A DNA stretch of 64,000 nucleotides from Enterococcus sp. 5H (GTDB taxonomy: Bacteria > Bacillota > Bacilli > Lactobacillales > Enterococcaceae), in NCBI RefSeq assembly GCF_028128615.1, contig NZ_AMDP01000018.1, forward strand, positions 186,001 through 250,000. The letters run 5' to 3'. Of this stretch, positions 1 through 9,158 are shown piece after piece; the first letter of the stretch is position 1; every line of letters begins with the position of its first letter. The notes beneath the pieces are model-generated. The model searched no databases. It saw only the letters and a program-made list of their open reading frames with translations, and was not told the DNA's origin. Made by a program: the position numbers and the translations under genes.

Positions 1-27
1 AACATTATTGGAAGGAAAGTGAGCAGA

Positions 28-504
28 ATGAGTATTATTGCAGTTAGAATCGATGGTAGATTAATTCATGGACAAGTAGCCAACCTTTGGACGACAAAAT
101 TAAATATTAGTCGGATCATGGTGGTTGATGATGATGTAGCAGAAAATGCGATTGAAAAAAGTGGCTTGAAACTAGCGACCCCAGCAGGTGTGAAATTAAG
201 TGTTTTACCAATTGAAAAAGCAGCTGCAAATATTTTAGCTGGAAAATATGATTCACAACGTTTGTTAATTATTGCAAGAAAACCTGATCGACTTTTAAAA
301 CTAGTTGAACTTGGTGTGCCGCTGAAGGAAATCAATGTTGGTAATATGTCTCAAAGTGAGCATTCAAGAGCTGTAACGAAATCCATTAATGTAGAAGAAA
401 ATGATATTGACGTATTTAAAAAATTGAATAAACATGGTGTGACATTAGTTTCTCAAATGGTGCCAAATGATAAAGCAGAAGATTTTATGAGTTTAATCGA
501 TTAA
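28..504 (+). CDS. PTS mannose-family EIIB component
   Basis: This is the EIIB phosphocarrier of a mannose/fructose/sorbose/N-acetylgalactosamine-family phosphotransferase system, acting in the cytoplasm to pass phosphate from EIIA to the incoming sugar. The N-terminus shows the family signature RIDGRLIHGQV, in which H14 is the expected phosphorylated histidine. The 158-residue length is normal. The frame is open from a GTG at 19, but that codon sits too close to the GGAAGGAAA ribosome binding site, so ATG 28 was chosen. It is the first gene of a set continuing with EIIC, EIID, EIIA, AgaS and LacD; upstream genes and the promoter lie outside the window. The sugar is inferred from the neighbours (galactosamine, N-acetylgalactosamine or Gal-GalNAc), not from this protein. 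Confidence 0.92.
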   Translation: MSIIAVRIDGRLIHGQVANLWTTKLNISRIMVVDDDVAENAIEKSGLKLATPAGVKLSVLPIEKAAANILAGKYDSQRLLIIARKPDRLLKLVELGVPLKEINVGNMSQSEHSRAVTKSINVEENDIDVFKKLNKHGVTLVSQMVPNDKAEDFMSLID

Positions 505-520
505 TTGAGGGGGAATCACA

Positions 521-1408
521 ATGGCAATACAATGGTGGCAAATTTTATTATTAACGCTTTATGCAGGATATCAAATTTTGGATGAATTACAAATTTATTC
601 TGCGTTTAGTCAACCGGTGTTTGCAGGTTTAGTTGCAGGTTTGGTTATGGGAGATGTAACAGCTGGTTTAATTATTGGCGGCAGTATGCAATTAACGATT
701 TTAGGTGTAGGAACTTTTGGTGGCGCTTCCAGAATTGATGCAAATTCGGGAACGGTATTAGCAACTGCTTTTTCAGTGGGCTTAGGTATGAATCCAGAAC
801 AAGCCATTGCAGCAATTGCGGTGCCAGTAGCCAGTTTAATGATTCAAATGGATATTTTAGGTCGTTTCACAAATACATTTTTTGCTCATAGAATTGACAG
901 CAATATTGAAGCAATGAATTATAAAGGGATTGAACGTAACTTCCTACTTGGGGCAGTTCCGTGGGCGTTATCCCGTGCGTTACCAGTATTTTTTGCTTTA
1001 AGTTTTGGTGGAGGATTTGTTGATAATGTTGTTGGTTACTTGAATACAGATTTAAAATGGCTAGGTGATGGATTATCAGTAGCAGGAGCTGTTTTACCTG
1101 CAGTCGGTTTTGCAATTTTATTAAGATATTTACCAGTCAAAAAACATTTAGCTTATTTGATTTTAGGATTTGTACTTACAGCACTATTGACGACTGTTTT
1201 TGGAAATATTCAACTATTAGGTGGAGCAGTTGCTGGTGTGGCGAAAGATTTTGCACCAATGTTTACTAATTTACCAATGCTGGCAATTGCCTTAATTGGT
1301 TTTGCCTTTGCCCTTAATGAATATAAAAAATCAATAGATCAACCTGTTGTTACAGCAAATTATTCTGATGAAACAAGTGAAGGAGAGATTGAAGATGACG
1401 AAATCTGA
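521..1408 (+). CDS. PTS mannose-family EIIC membrane component
   Basis: This is the EIIC permease subunit that, with EIID, forms the sugar channel of a mannose-family PTS in the cytoplasmic membrane. The 295-residue protein is strongly hydrophobic with many membrane segments and has the family's glycine-rich stretch near residues 60-80 (GLIIGGSMQLTILGVGTFGG). The C-terminus ends in an acidic tail (EGEIEDDEI). It starts 16 nt after EIIB behind a GAGGGGGAA ribosome binding site. Its last 14 nt overlap the start of EIID, which implies coupled translation. Confidence 0.92.
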   Translation: MAIQWWQILLLTLYAGYQILDELQIYSAFSQPVFAGLVAGLVMGDVTAGLIIGGSMQLTILGVGTFGGASRIDANSGTVLATAFSVGLGMNPEQAIAAIAVPVASLMIQMDILGRFTNTFFAHRIDSNIEAMNYKGIERNFLLGAVPWALSRALPVFFALSFGGGFVDNVVGYLNTDLKWLGDGLSVAGAVLPAVGFAILLRYLPVKKHLAYLILGFVLTALLTTVFGNIQLLGGAVAGVAKDFAPMFTNLPMLAIALIGFAFALNEYKKSIDQPVVTANYSDETSEGEIEDDEI

Positions 1409-2204
1409 TTATAAATTAACCAAAAAAGACTTTAACCAAATTAATAAGAGAAGTTTATTCACTTTCCAATTAGGCTGGAACTATGAACGAATGCAAGGTT
1501 CGGGATATTTGTATACGATTTTACCGCAGCTAAGAAAAATGTACGGTGATGATACTCCAGAATTAAAAGAAATGATGCGGACACATGCACAGTTTTTCAA
1601 TACTAGTAACTTTTTAAATACGATTATTACTGGGATTGATTTGGCCATTGAAGAAAAAGAAGGAATCTCAGCGAAAGATTCCGTTGCCGGGATTAAAGTT
1701 GGTTTAATGGGTCCGTTTGCTGCGATTGGGGATTCTATTTTTGGTGCATTGATTCCAACAATTTTTGGCGCTTTAGCAGCTAATATGGCCGTGAATGGGA
1801 ACCCTGTAGGTGCATTTATCTGGATGGCAGCTCAAATTGCGATTATGGTTTTTCGTTGGAAGCAACTGGAATTTGCATACAAAGAAGGAATTTCGTTAGT
1901 AACAACAATGCAAAGTAGATTAACAGCGATGACTAATGCAGCGACGTTACTAGGTGTATTTATGGTTGGCGCATTAGTTGCGACAATGATTAATGTTCAT
2001 TTTGCTTGGGCTCCTGCGATTGGCGATTTGACGATTAATGTCCAAAATAATGTCGATATGATTATGCCACGATTATTACCAGCAGCGATTGTTGGTGGTG
2101 TTTATTGGTTACTTGGCAAGAAAAATATCACCTCTACGCGGGCAATTTTTATCGTATTAATTGTGTCAGTTGCTTTATCTGCTTTAGGTGTCATTTCAAA
2201 ATAG
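1395..2204 (+). CDS. PTS mannose-family EIID membrane component
   Basis: This is the EIID subunit of the mannose-family PTS permease, partner of the EIIC encoded just before it. It contains typical family segments such as FQLGWNYERMQGSGYLYTILP near the N-terminus and GLMGPFAAIGDSIFGALIP in the middle, followed by C-terminal hydrophobic helices. The frame opens earlier, at 1347, but ATG 1395 has the AAGGAGAG ribosome binding site and gives the normal 269-residue protein. It overlaps the end of EIIC by 14 nt. Confidence 0.92.
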   Translation: MTKSDYKLTKKDFNQINKRSLFTFQLGWNYERMQGSGYLYTILPQLRKMYGDDTPELKEMMRTHAQFFNTSNFLNTIITGIDLAIEEKEGISAKDSVAGIKVGLMGPFAAIGDSIFGALIPTIFGALAANMAVNGNPVGAFIWMAAQIAIMVFRWKQLEFAYKEGISLVTTMQSRLTAMTNAATLLGVFMVGALVATMINVHFAWAPAIGDLTINVQNNVDMIMPRLLPAAIVGGVYWLLGKKNITSTRAIFIVLIVSVALSALGVISK

Positions 2205-2219
2205 TCAGGAGGGAAAAAG

Positions 2220-2624
2220 TTGAACAATTTAGTATTGACGAGCCATGGTAATTTTTGTACAGAATTGAAAAATACGGTTGAAATGATTATGGGACCTCAA
2301 GAAAATATATACACAGTACCCTTGTTAGCAGAAGAAGGTGAGCAGGAATTTCTAGCCAAATTTGCTAAGGAAACGAGTACTTTAGAAGAATATATTGTGT
2401 TTTCAGATTTATTGGGTGGTACACCGTGTAATGTTTTATCAAAAAAATTAATGACAGGGGCAACTTTTGAACTATATGCAGGAATGAATTTACCGATGGT
2501 GATTAGTTTTATTAATGGAACTTTAGTAGGTGAAGCAAGTGATTTTGTAGGTGAAGCTAGAGAAAATATTGTCAAAGTGAATGAAATAATCGAGACAGAT
2601 ATTTTTGATGAAGAAGATGAGTAG
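2220..2624 (+). CDS. PTS mannose-family EIIA component
   Basis: This is the cytoplasmic EIIA domain that accepts phosphate from HPr and passes it to EIIB. The sequence LVLTSHGNF places the expected phosphohistidine at H9, and the GGTP motif (LLGGTPCNV) is typical of EIIA-Man proteins. It starts with TTG behind a CAGGAGGGAAA ribosome binding site. At 134 residues it is a stand-alone EIIA. Having the EIIA after EIID resembles the pneumococcal Gal-GalNAc-type PTS cluster, where an AgaS gene also follows; that comparison is from memory. Confidence 0.9.
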   Translation: MNNLVLTSHGNFCTELKNTVEMIMGPQENIYTVPLLAEEGEQEFLAKFAKETSTLEEYIVFSDLLGGTPCNVLSKKLMTGATFELYAGMNLPMVISFINGTLVGEASDFVGEARENIVKVNEIIETDIFDEEDE

Positions 2625-2642
2625 GAAGGAGTTACGGTAACG

Positions 2643-3821
2643 ATGGAATTATTTACAGAATCTCAAGAAACATTAGAAAAACTGAGTGCGGCCATTACTA
2701 CTCAAGAGATTAAACAGCAACCTGATTTATGGCAGGAAACCTTGAATAACTATCAAAAACAGCAACCCAAAATAGATGAATTTATTTCCTCAATCATTGC
2801 GGTAGAAAACCATGAAAAGATCCGAGTAATTTTTACTGGTGCAGGAACTTCCGCGTATGTTGGAGATGTCCTTAGACCATACTTAAATAAAATGGGGAAC
2901 CAAGCTGAATTTGATTTTGAAAGTATTCCGACAACAGACATTGTATCTGCTCCAGAAGATTTTTTAAAACAAGATTGTCCAACTATTCTAGTTTCTTTTG
3001 CTCGAAGCGGAAATTCTCCAGAATCGGTTGCTACGGTGAAATTAGCGAAACAATTGATTAAAACCCTTTACCAAATCACGATAACATGTGCAAAAGAGGG
3101 GCACTTGGCATTGGAAGCGAAAGATGACTCGAACAATTTATTATTATTAATGCCAGAAAAATCAAATGATTTAGGTTTTGCAATGACAGGAAGCTTTACT
3201 TGCATGTTGTTAAGCGGGTTATTGATTTTTGATTCAAATACTCTTGATAGTAAGAAGCAGTTTGTACAACAAATAATCGGCATGGGAACAGAAGTACTTG
3301 CTAGAGAAAATGAAATTTCACAACTGCTTAAAAATGATTATACACGCATTGCTTATCTTGGCTCAGATAGTTTATCGGGTTTAACACGTGAGGCGCAACT
3401 GAAAGTGTTGGAGCTAACAGCTGGGGAAATTACGACGATTTTTGATTCATCTGTAGGCTTTAGACATGGACCAAAATCCTTTATTAACGCTCAAACTTTA
3501 GTTTTCATTTTTGTTAGTAATCACCCGTATACAAGAAAATATGATTTGGATATTGCCGAAGAGATTAAAGGAGACAAAATTGCTGATGATGTTATCACAC
3601 TAGATGTTTCTGGAACGCAGAATTTTTCCGGCACGCGTTTTACTTACAGTAGAGGCATGGATTTACCGTCAGCTTATCTAGCATTGCCATATGTAATGTT
3701 CGCCCAAACAATCGCGTTGCATAGCTCATTGAAAGTGAAAAATACACCAGATACGCCATCTGCTACAGGAACGGTTAATCGAGTGGTAAAAGGTGTGAAT
3801 ATTTATAACTATGATAGTTAA
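2643..3821 (+). CDS. agaS: AgaS-type SIS-domain sugar-phosphate isomerase/deaminase
   Basis: This 392-residue protein has two SIS (sugar isomerase) domains, with the first phosphosugar-binding signature around FTGAGTSAYVGD (residues about 61-72) and SFARSGNSPES further on. Family members act as galactosamine-6-phosphate deaminase/isomerase, giving tagatose-6-phosphate and ammonia. The placement between the PTS genes and tagatose-bisphosphate aldolase fits that role. A bordering glutamine-fructose-6-phosphate amidotransferase domain is absent, so it is not GlmS. The stop is 16 nt before the next start. No N-acetylgalactosamine-6-phosphate deacetylase (AgaA) is seen nearby, so an acetylated substrate would need a deacetylase encoded elsewhere. 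Confidence 0.88.
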   Translation: MELFTESQETLEKLSAAITTQEIKQQPDLWQETLNNYQKQQPKIDEFISSIIAVENHEKIRVIFTGAGTSAYVGDVLRPYLNKMGNQAEFDFESIPTTDIVSAPEDFLKQDCPTILVSFARSGNSPESVATVKLAKQLIKTLYQITITCAKEGHLALEAKDDSNNLLLLMPEKSNDLGFAMTGSFTCMLLSGLLIFDSNTLDSKKQFVQQIIGMGTEVLARENEISQLLKNDYTRIAYLGSDSLSGLTREAQLKVLELTAGEITTIFDSSVGFRHGPKSFINAQTLVFIFVSNHPYTRKYDLDIAEEIKGDKIADDVITLDVSGTQNFSGTRFTYSRGMDLPSAYLALPYVMFAQTIALHSSLKVKNTPDTPSATGTVNRVVKGVNIYNYDS

Positions 3822-3837
3822 TAGAAAGGAGATAAGA

Positions 3838-4830
3838 ATGTTAAAAATGACACCTGGAAAAAAAGCAGCGATGGATAGGCTATCTACAAAAAATGGTTTA
3901 ATTGAAGCCTTAGCAATCGATCAGCGTGGTGCGTTAAAAAAAATGATTTCAGCTTTAGGTCAAGATGGGACAGAAAAACAAATTACAGAATTCAAAACAC
4001 TGGTTTCTCGTGAGTTAACGCCGTATGCTTCTGCAATTTTACTTGATCCAGAATATGGAATCCCGGCAGCTAATGTCCGAGAAGCAAATTCAGGTTTATT
4101 ATTAGCTTATGAAAAAACAGGATATGATGCATCCACGCCTGGAAGAATGCCGGATCTTTTAGAGGAGTGGTCGGTCAGAGAATTAAAAGAAAATGGTGCG
4201 GATGGGATTAAGTTTTTACTTTATTATGATGTAGATGAAACCAATGAAATCAATAAGAAGAAACAGAGATTTATTGAACGTTTGGGTAGTGAATGTCAGG
4301 GAGAAGATCTACCTTTTTATCTAGAGTTACTTTCTTATGATGCCGAAATATCTGATACTACGTCTAAAAGTTATGCAAAATTGAAGCCCAAAAAAGTGAT
4401 TAATATGATGAAGGAATTTTCCAAACCACAATATAAAGTCGATGTTTTAAAGGTCGAAGTTCCAGTAAATATGAAATATGTAGAAGAATTTGGAGAGGAG
4501 GATGTGGTTTATACTCGTGGTGAAGCCTTAGATTATTTCAAACAACAGAGCGATGCAACCCATTTACCATTTATTTTCCTAAGTGCAGGTGTTTCGGCAA
4601 AATTATTTCAGGACACTTTGAGATTTGCAAAAGAATCCGGTTCAACCTTTAACGGTGTACTATGCGGGCGTGCAACTTGGAAAGACGGTGTTGTTCCTTT
4701 TGTTAAAAGTGGTGAAATACAAGCAAATCAATGGTTTAAAACGGCTGGAAAAGATTTTATTCAGCAATTGAATGAAGTAGTTGAGCAAACGGCAAGTTCT
4801 TGGCATGAAAAAGTTGAAGTTTCGGACTGA
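3838..4830 (+). CDS. lacD: tagatose 1,6-bisphosphate aldolase
   Basis: The product is a 330-residue class I aldolase splitting tagatose 1,6-bisphosphate into dihydroxyacetone phosphate and glyceraldehyde 3-phosphate. The sequence VDVLKVEVPVN places the Schiff-base lysine at K205, the position reported for streptococcal LacD, and the N-terminal LAIDQRGALKKM segment is also family-typical. The frame opens at 3811 inside agaS, but ATG 3838 has the GAAAGGAGAT ribosome binding site. It would complete the path from galactosamine-6-phosphate through tagatose-6-phosphate; no tagatose-6-phosphate kinase (LacC) is encoded here, so phosphofructokinase or a distant LacC would be needed. Confidence 0.92.
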   Translation: MLKMTPGKKAAMDRLSTKNGLIEALAIDQRGALKKMISALGQDGTEKQITEFKTLVSRELTPYASAILLDPEYGIPAANVREANSGLLLAYEKTGYDASTPGRMPDLLEEWSVRELKENGADGIKFLLYYDVDETNEINKKKQRFIERLGSECQGEDLPFYLELLSYDAEISDTTSKSYAKLKPKKVINMMKEFSKPQYKVDVLKVEVPVNMKYVEEFGEEDVVYTRGEALDYFKQQSDATHLPFIFLSAGVSAKLFQDTLRFAKESGSTFNGVLCGRATWKDGVVPFVKSGEIQANQWFKTAGKDFIQQLNEVVEQTASSWHEKVEVSD

Positions 4831-4844
4831 AATATAGTAATGAG

Positions 4845-4873
4845 CTAGATTGATCAGAGTATGTTCAATCTAG
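4845..4873. repeat. perfect 9-bp inverted repeat between lacD and the GH101 gene
   Basis: CTAGATTGA at 4845-4853 and TCAATCTAG at 4865-4873 are exact reverse complements separated by 11 nt. No T-run follows, so this is not an ordinary terminator. It could be an mRNA-processing or stabilising hairpin or an operator for separate control of the GH101 gene. Confidence 0.6.
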
Positions 4874-4926
4874 TGTTGCTAAATCCCGGAATGATAGCGC
4901 ATTCAATGATGAGAGGAGACAAGAAA

Positions 4927-7900
4927 GTGAAAAAAAAGTGTATGATTTTGGTTAGTTTGTTTATCCCATTACTAGGGGCATTTTTCCTGAATACTGAAGT
5001 TGGAGTGGCTGATGAAACAGCGAACCAAGTAGAAGCAAAAGTAGCTGCTGATTATTGGCAAACTAATTTTTCTAATGGACAAGTAGGAAATTGGCAAGAC
5101 TTGGTAGGCGGCACTAGTAAAGTAATAAAAGAAAATCGCTTGGAAGTATCTAGAAATACGTCTGTAGGGAATAATGCCGTTTCAATCAATTTAGATTCTC
5201 CTGAAAAAAAAGATGGCGAAGTTGAAACGTCCTTCAAACTTCAAAATGGAGATGGGCGGACAGGTGTAATCATCAGAGGTGCTTCCAAAGATAGTTGGGT
5301 TTTTGTGGGGTATAATGTCAACGGAAAATGGTTAGTAGAAAGCCCGACTTCTTGGAACGATAGTATTTCAGGCCCGACGTTAACAGCAGATACAAATTAT
5401 ATTTTGAAAGTTCGTTATGTTGGAACAAAAATCACGATCTGGCTAAACGGCAATCAATTTTATGAAGGTGAACCAGTACTAGCAAATGGTTCAAAAGTTC
5501 CAACAAATGGAGGACGTACAGGTTTTAGAACTTGGTATGACCAAAAATCAATTAGCTATCAGTATTTTAAAAGTGGGGATGTTGGTAGTATTCCAGAGTT
5601 AGTTCCGGAAATTACCGAAATTGTTCCTGTAAAAGTTTTTACGAAAGTAGGAACTGCACCAGCTTTGCCTCAAACAGTAAAAACAATTTATAATACTGGA
5701 AATCAAAAAGATGAAAACGTGACATGGGATACTATTGACTCAGAAAAATATCAAAAACCAGGTAGCTTTACTGTGAATGGTTCAGTTAATGGAACAGCGT
5801 TGCAAGCAAAAGCAACTGTTACAGTAATTGCAGATGGTTCAAGTGAAGATGGAGATAAAATTACCGCCTCTGATATTAGAGCAGTTTTAGATCCAACATT
5901 TCCACGTGTGATTCGCTATGAAAATCCAAATAATAATCAGATTATTTTTAAAGGTCAACAAGAAAAAATCAATCAAGTGTCAATCGATGGGAAAAATTAT
6001 CCTGCAACAGCTGTGAAAGTAGGAAGTTCCAGTAATAGCGTTTCTTACAAAGTCTCTGTTTCTGAAATAGGATTGAGTTTTAATGTGACATTTACTGTTT
6101 CAGACGGTAAGGAATTCGGGATGAAAATTACTGAAATTAAAGAAGGAAGTACTAAAATCCATACGATTGCTATTCCCAATCAAGGGCTACTTTCGGTTAA
6201 TGGAACGGATGAGGGCGCCGCGTTTGCTGGTGTTGTAATGAACACGGGGACTAACTCAAATAATGGAAATAAAAATGGTGACACGTTCCAAGATTTAACA
6301 ACATCCAGCGAAGTTGGAACTAAGCAATATATGTACGGTTTTTTAAATACAAATAAATATGCAGCTAGTATCTGGACAAATGCTTACGGAGATGGAAGTG
6401 TTGATAACAACGACAACCACCGAATCTATAAACAGACAAAAGAGACAGCGAATGGCTTTGTAAGCTCAATGTGGAGTGGCGCTTGGACTTATCGGCCTTT
6501 TGAAGCACCAGAAAATTATTTAACAGGCGATATCCCAGAGTTGAAAATTAAATTTGCTGAAGATTTAAATGGTGATGGAAAAATTGACTGGCAAGATGCA
6601 GCAATCAGTTATCGTGAGATTATGAATAATCCAGTAGGAGCTGAAAGGGTACCTGAACTAGTTAACCAGCGAATTCCTTTTAATTTTGCGAGTCAGGCAA
6701 CAAATCCGTTTTCGGTAACATTAGATGAAACAAAACGAGTTTATAATCTAACTGATGGTTTAGGTCAAATGAACCTACTTAAAGGATACCAAAACGAAGG
6801 TCATGATTCAGCTCATCCAGATTATGGTGATATAGGAAAACGTCAAGGCGACGCTGCTGATATGAACTATTTAATTGATGAAGGTCATAAGTTAAACGCA
6901 ATTTATGGTGTTCATATTAATGATACTGAATCTTATCCAGAAGCCAAATCATTCAGTGAAAAATTGGTTGATCCGACCAAAAGAGGCTGGGATTGGCTAG
7001 ATCCTTCCTACTTTATCAAGCAACGACCAGATACAATGTCTGGTGATCGTTTTGAACGCTTTAAGGAATTAAAAGAAAAAGTTCCTAATTTGGATTACAT
7101 TTATGTTGATGTTTGGGGAAATCAGGGAGAAGCTGGCTGGTTAAGTCGTCAGCTAGGAAAAGAAATTAACGGACTTGGTTGGATAACAGCGAATGAATTT
7201 CCAAATGCATTAGAATATGATTCAATTTGGAACCACTGGTCTGCTGAAAAAGCGTACGGCGGAACGTCAACTAAAGGATTTAATAGTAATATCGTTCGTT
7301 TTATCCGCAACCACCAAAAAGATACTTGGATTATTTCTGATAATCCGTTATTAGGTGGGGCAGAATTTGAAGCATATGAGGGCTGGGTTGGTAAGACAGA
7401 TTTTAATAGTTATGAAGAAAAAACCTTTGCAATCAACGTTCCAACTAAATTTTTACAACATTATCAAATAACTAACTGGGATACCACAACAGCTTCAAAT
7501 GGACAAATTTACGGTACAATTAAGCTAGCTAATGATACAGATCAAGTTGTTGTAACAAAAAAAGATGGTAACGATCAAAGAGTTATCACTTTAAATGATA
7601 CGGAAGTATTACGAGGCAACAGCTACTTATTACCTTGGACAGTTAACGATAGCTTCAAGTTATACCATTGGAACGAAACTGGTGGGGCAACATCGTGGAC
7701 GCTACCAGAACAATTACAAGGAAAAACGAATTTGCATCTTTATGAACTAACGGATCAAGGTAGAATCGATAAAGGTTTGGCACCGATAGCAAACAATAAA
7801 ATAACTATCCAAGCCGAAGCCAAAACACCTTACGTAATTGCAGAACCAGCAACACAAACAGCTGTTGCATTTGGAGCAGATACTGCAATTAAAGATCCTG

Positions 7901-8865
7901 GTTTTAATGCAAAAGATACATTGACTACAAATTGGCAAATTACTCAAGGAAATCCAACAGTAGTGAGAGATTCAAATGGCGTTTACGCATTAACGGCTGG
8001 TAAAGAAAAAATAGAAGTTAAGCAAGAGCTAGCCAAATTAAAAGCTGGGAAATATAGTGTTTATGTTAATACAGAAACGCATAATCGCAAGGCTGAAATA
8101 AGTATCGATATCGATGGGAAAAAATATGCTAAAGAATATAGTAATTCCGTTGTTCAAAATTATATTCAAGCAGATAAAAACCATACAAGTAGTAAATATC
8201 CGCAATACATGCAAAAAACTAGAGTTGATTTTGTTGTGCCAGAAAATGCTAAGAAAGTGGTCCTTACATTATCAGCAGCAGCAGGCTCTACGACTACTAA
8301 ATTTAATGCTATTCGGATTGTGGAACGTCAAACTGATGTAATGAATATCGATAATCAAACACTTATCAAACAAGATTTTGAAGACACTCAAGCTGTGGGC
8401 TTGTTCCCATTTGTAAAAGGGCAAGCGGGTGGCGTGGAAGATCCACGTGTCCATTTATCCGAGAAAAACGAACCATACACTCAATTTGGTTGGAACGGTA
8501 ATAAAGTTTCAGATGTTTTATCAGGCAATTGGTCATTAAAAGCTCATAAGCAAGGAGCTGGTTTAATGTTGCAGACTACTCCGCAGAATATCACCTTTGA
8601 GTCAGGCAAAAAATATATCATTAGTTTTGACTATCAAACAGACGGTAAAGATATTTTCTCAGCGGGTTATATTACAGGAGAATACACTGCACCTAAAGAT
8701 CTGACAAAAGTAGGAGAAATTTTACCGACTTCTGCAGATGGAAAAACTAAAAAATATGAAGTTGAGATCACTGGTAGTAGCAATGGTGATACAACATTTG
8801 GAATCTATACAACTGGTGGAGCGTATGATCTGATTATTGATAATTTTACTGTGACAGTTAAGTAG
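4927..8865 (+). CDS. secreted GH101 endo-alpha-N-acetylgalactosaminidase
   Basis: This large exo-enzyme is predicted to release Gal-beta-1,3-GalNAc and related cores from serine/threonine of mucin-type glycoproteins. GTG 4927, 8 nt after AGGAG, gives 1312 residues with a signal peptide (KKKCMILVSLFIPLLGAFFL). A concanavalin-like N-terminal domain (about residues 35-200) is followed by a small Ig-like module (about 225-300), the catalytic region and C-terminal carbohydrate-binding-like domains. YVDVWG supplies the likely nucleophile D728 and TANEFP the likely acid/base E757. Their spacing is 29 residues against 32 in the pneumococcal enzyme, explained by a short deletion between them. There is no LPxTG or membrane anchor, so it is probably released. 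The upstream PTS and Aga-type genes could take up and metabolise the product. Closest to E. faecalis EngEF by recollection. Confidence 0.9.
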   Translation: MKKKCMILVSLFIPLLGAFFLNTEVGVADETANQVEAKVAADYWQTNFSNGQVGNWQDLVGGTSKVIKENRLEVSRNTSVGNNAVSINLDSPEKKDGEVETSFKLQNGDGRTGVIIRGASKDSWVFVGYNVNGKWLVESPTSWNDSISGPTLTADTNYILKVRYVGTKITIWLNGNQFYEGEPVLANGSKVPTNGGRTGFRTWYDQKSISYQYFKSGDVGSIPELVPEITEIVPVKVFTKVGTAPALPQTVKTIYNTGNQKDENVTWDTIDSEKYQKPGSFTVNGSVNGTALQAKATVTVIADGSSEDGDKITASDIRAVLDPTFPRVIRYENPNNNQIIFKGQQEKINQVSIDGKNYPATAVKVGSSSNSVSYKVSVSEIGLSFNVTFTVSDGKEFGMKITEIKEGSTKIHTIAIPNQGLLSVNGTDEGAAFAGVVMNTGTNSNNGNKNGDTFQDLTTSSEVGTKQYMYGFLNTNKYAASIWTNAYGDGSVDNNDNHRIYKQTKETANGFVSSMWSGAWTYRPFEAPENYLTGDIPELKIKFAEDLNGDGKIDWQDAAISYREIMNNPVGAERVPELVNQRIPFNFASQATNPFSVTLDETKRVYNLTDGLGQMNLLKGYQNEGHDSAHPDYGDIGKRQGDAADMNYLIDEGHKLNAIYGVHINDTESYPEAKSFSEKLVDPTKRGWDWLDPSYFIKQRPDTMSGDRFERFKELKEKVPNLDYIYVDVWGNQGEAGWLSRQLGKEINGLGWITANEFPNALEYDSIWNHWSAEKAYGGTSTKGFNSNIVRFIRNHQKDTWIISDNPLLGGAEFEAYEGWVGKTDFNSYEEKTFAINVPTKFLQHYQITNWDTTTASNGQIYGTIKLANDTDQVVVTKKDGNDQRVITLNDTEVLRGNSYLLPWTVNDSFKLYHWNETGGATSWTLPEQLQGKTNLHLYELTDQGRIDKGLAPIANNKITIQAEAKTPYVIAEPATQTAVAFGADTAIKDPGFNAKDTLTTNWQITQGNPTVVRDSNGVYALTAGKEKIEVKQELAKLKAGKYSVYVNTETHNRKAEISIDIDGKKYAKEYSNSVVQNYIQADKNHTSSKYPQYMQKTRVDFVVPENAKKVVLTLSAAAGSTTTKFNAIRIVERQTDVMNIDNQTLIKQDFEDTQAVGLFPFVKGQAGGVEDPRVHLSEKNEPYTQFGWNGNKVSDVLSGNWSLKAHKQGAGLMLQTTPQNITFESGKKYIISFDYQTDGKDIFSAGYITGEYTAPKDLTKVGEILPTSADGKTKKYEVEITGSSNGDTTFGIYTTGGAYDLIIDNFTVTVK

Positions 8866-8892
8866 GATTTCATGGAATAATCCTTTATAAAG

Positions 8893-8943
8893 CAACCTTC
8901 AAACGTTAGATAAAATAGTCTAATGTTGAAGGTTGTTTTTTTT
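8893..8943 (+). terminator. intrinsic terminator after the GH101 gene
   Basis: CAACCTTCAAACGTTAGA (8893-8910) pairs with TCTAATGTTGAAGGTTG (8919-8935) around an 8-nt loop and is followed by a run of eight T. This ends the PTS-GH101 transcription unit. Confidence 0.9.
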
Positions 8944-9009
8944 AGTTAGAATAATCATGGGTGAATATGATGCTAAACTAAAAATAAATTACGTAAAAGA
9001 ATAATAATA

Positions 9010-9038
9010 GTGACAATAAGAATTAATTATGTTATTAT
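9010..9038 (+). promoter_or_regulatory. promoter of the antitoxin RNA
   Basis: GTGACA at 9010-9015 and TATTAT at 9033-9038 are separated by exactly 17 nt, a good sigma-A promoter. It fires toward the convergent toxin gene and places a start near 9045. Confidence 0.65.
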
Positions 9039-9044
9039 ATTTCT

Positions 9045-9157
9045 GAAAAGAGGCAGGAAATCCTACCTCTCTTGTAGATCCCGTTCAAAAGACGGTGACT
9101 AGTTATGTGTATTGACCATCTAAACTTGTCAAAGTGGTTTTTAGATGGTTATTTTTT
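9045..9157 (+). ncRNA. putative type I antitoxin RNA
   Basis: The predicted RNA begins near 9045 with a short hairpin (AGAGG at 9049-9053 pairing with CCTCT at 9066-9070). It continues with a GTAGATCCCGTTCAAAAGAC segment that resembles the conserved part of RNA II-like antitoxins of the Fst/holin-like toxin group, and ends in the hairpin plus T-run at 9115-9157. It converges on the toxin gene, so its 3' part is antisense to the 3' end of the toxin mRNA. Boundaries are estimated from the promoter and terminator; the resemblance is from memory. Confidence 0.65.
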
Positions 9158-9158
9158 T
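9115..9158 (+). terminator. terminator shared by antitoxin and toxin 3' ends
   Basis: ACCATCTAAA (9115-9124) is the exact reverse complement of TTTAGATGGT (9140-9149), followed on the plus strand by a T-rich run. The right arm touches the toxin stop codon. On the minus strand no T-run follows, so termination there is less certain. Confidence 0.75.
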
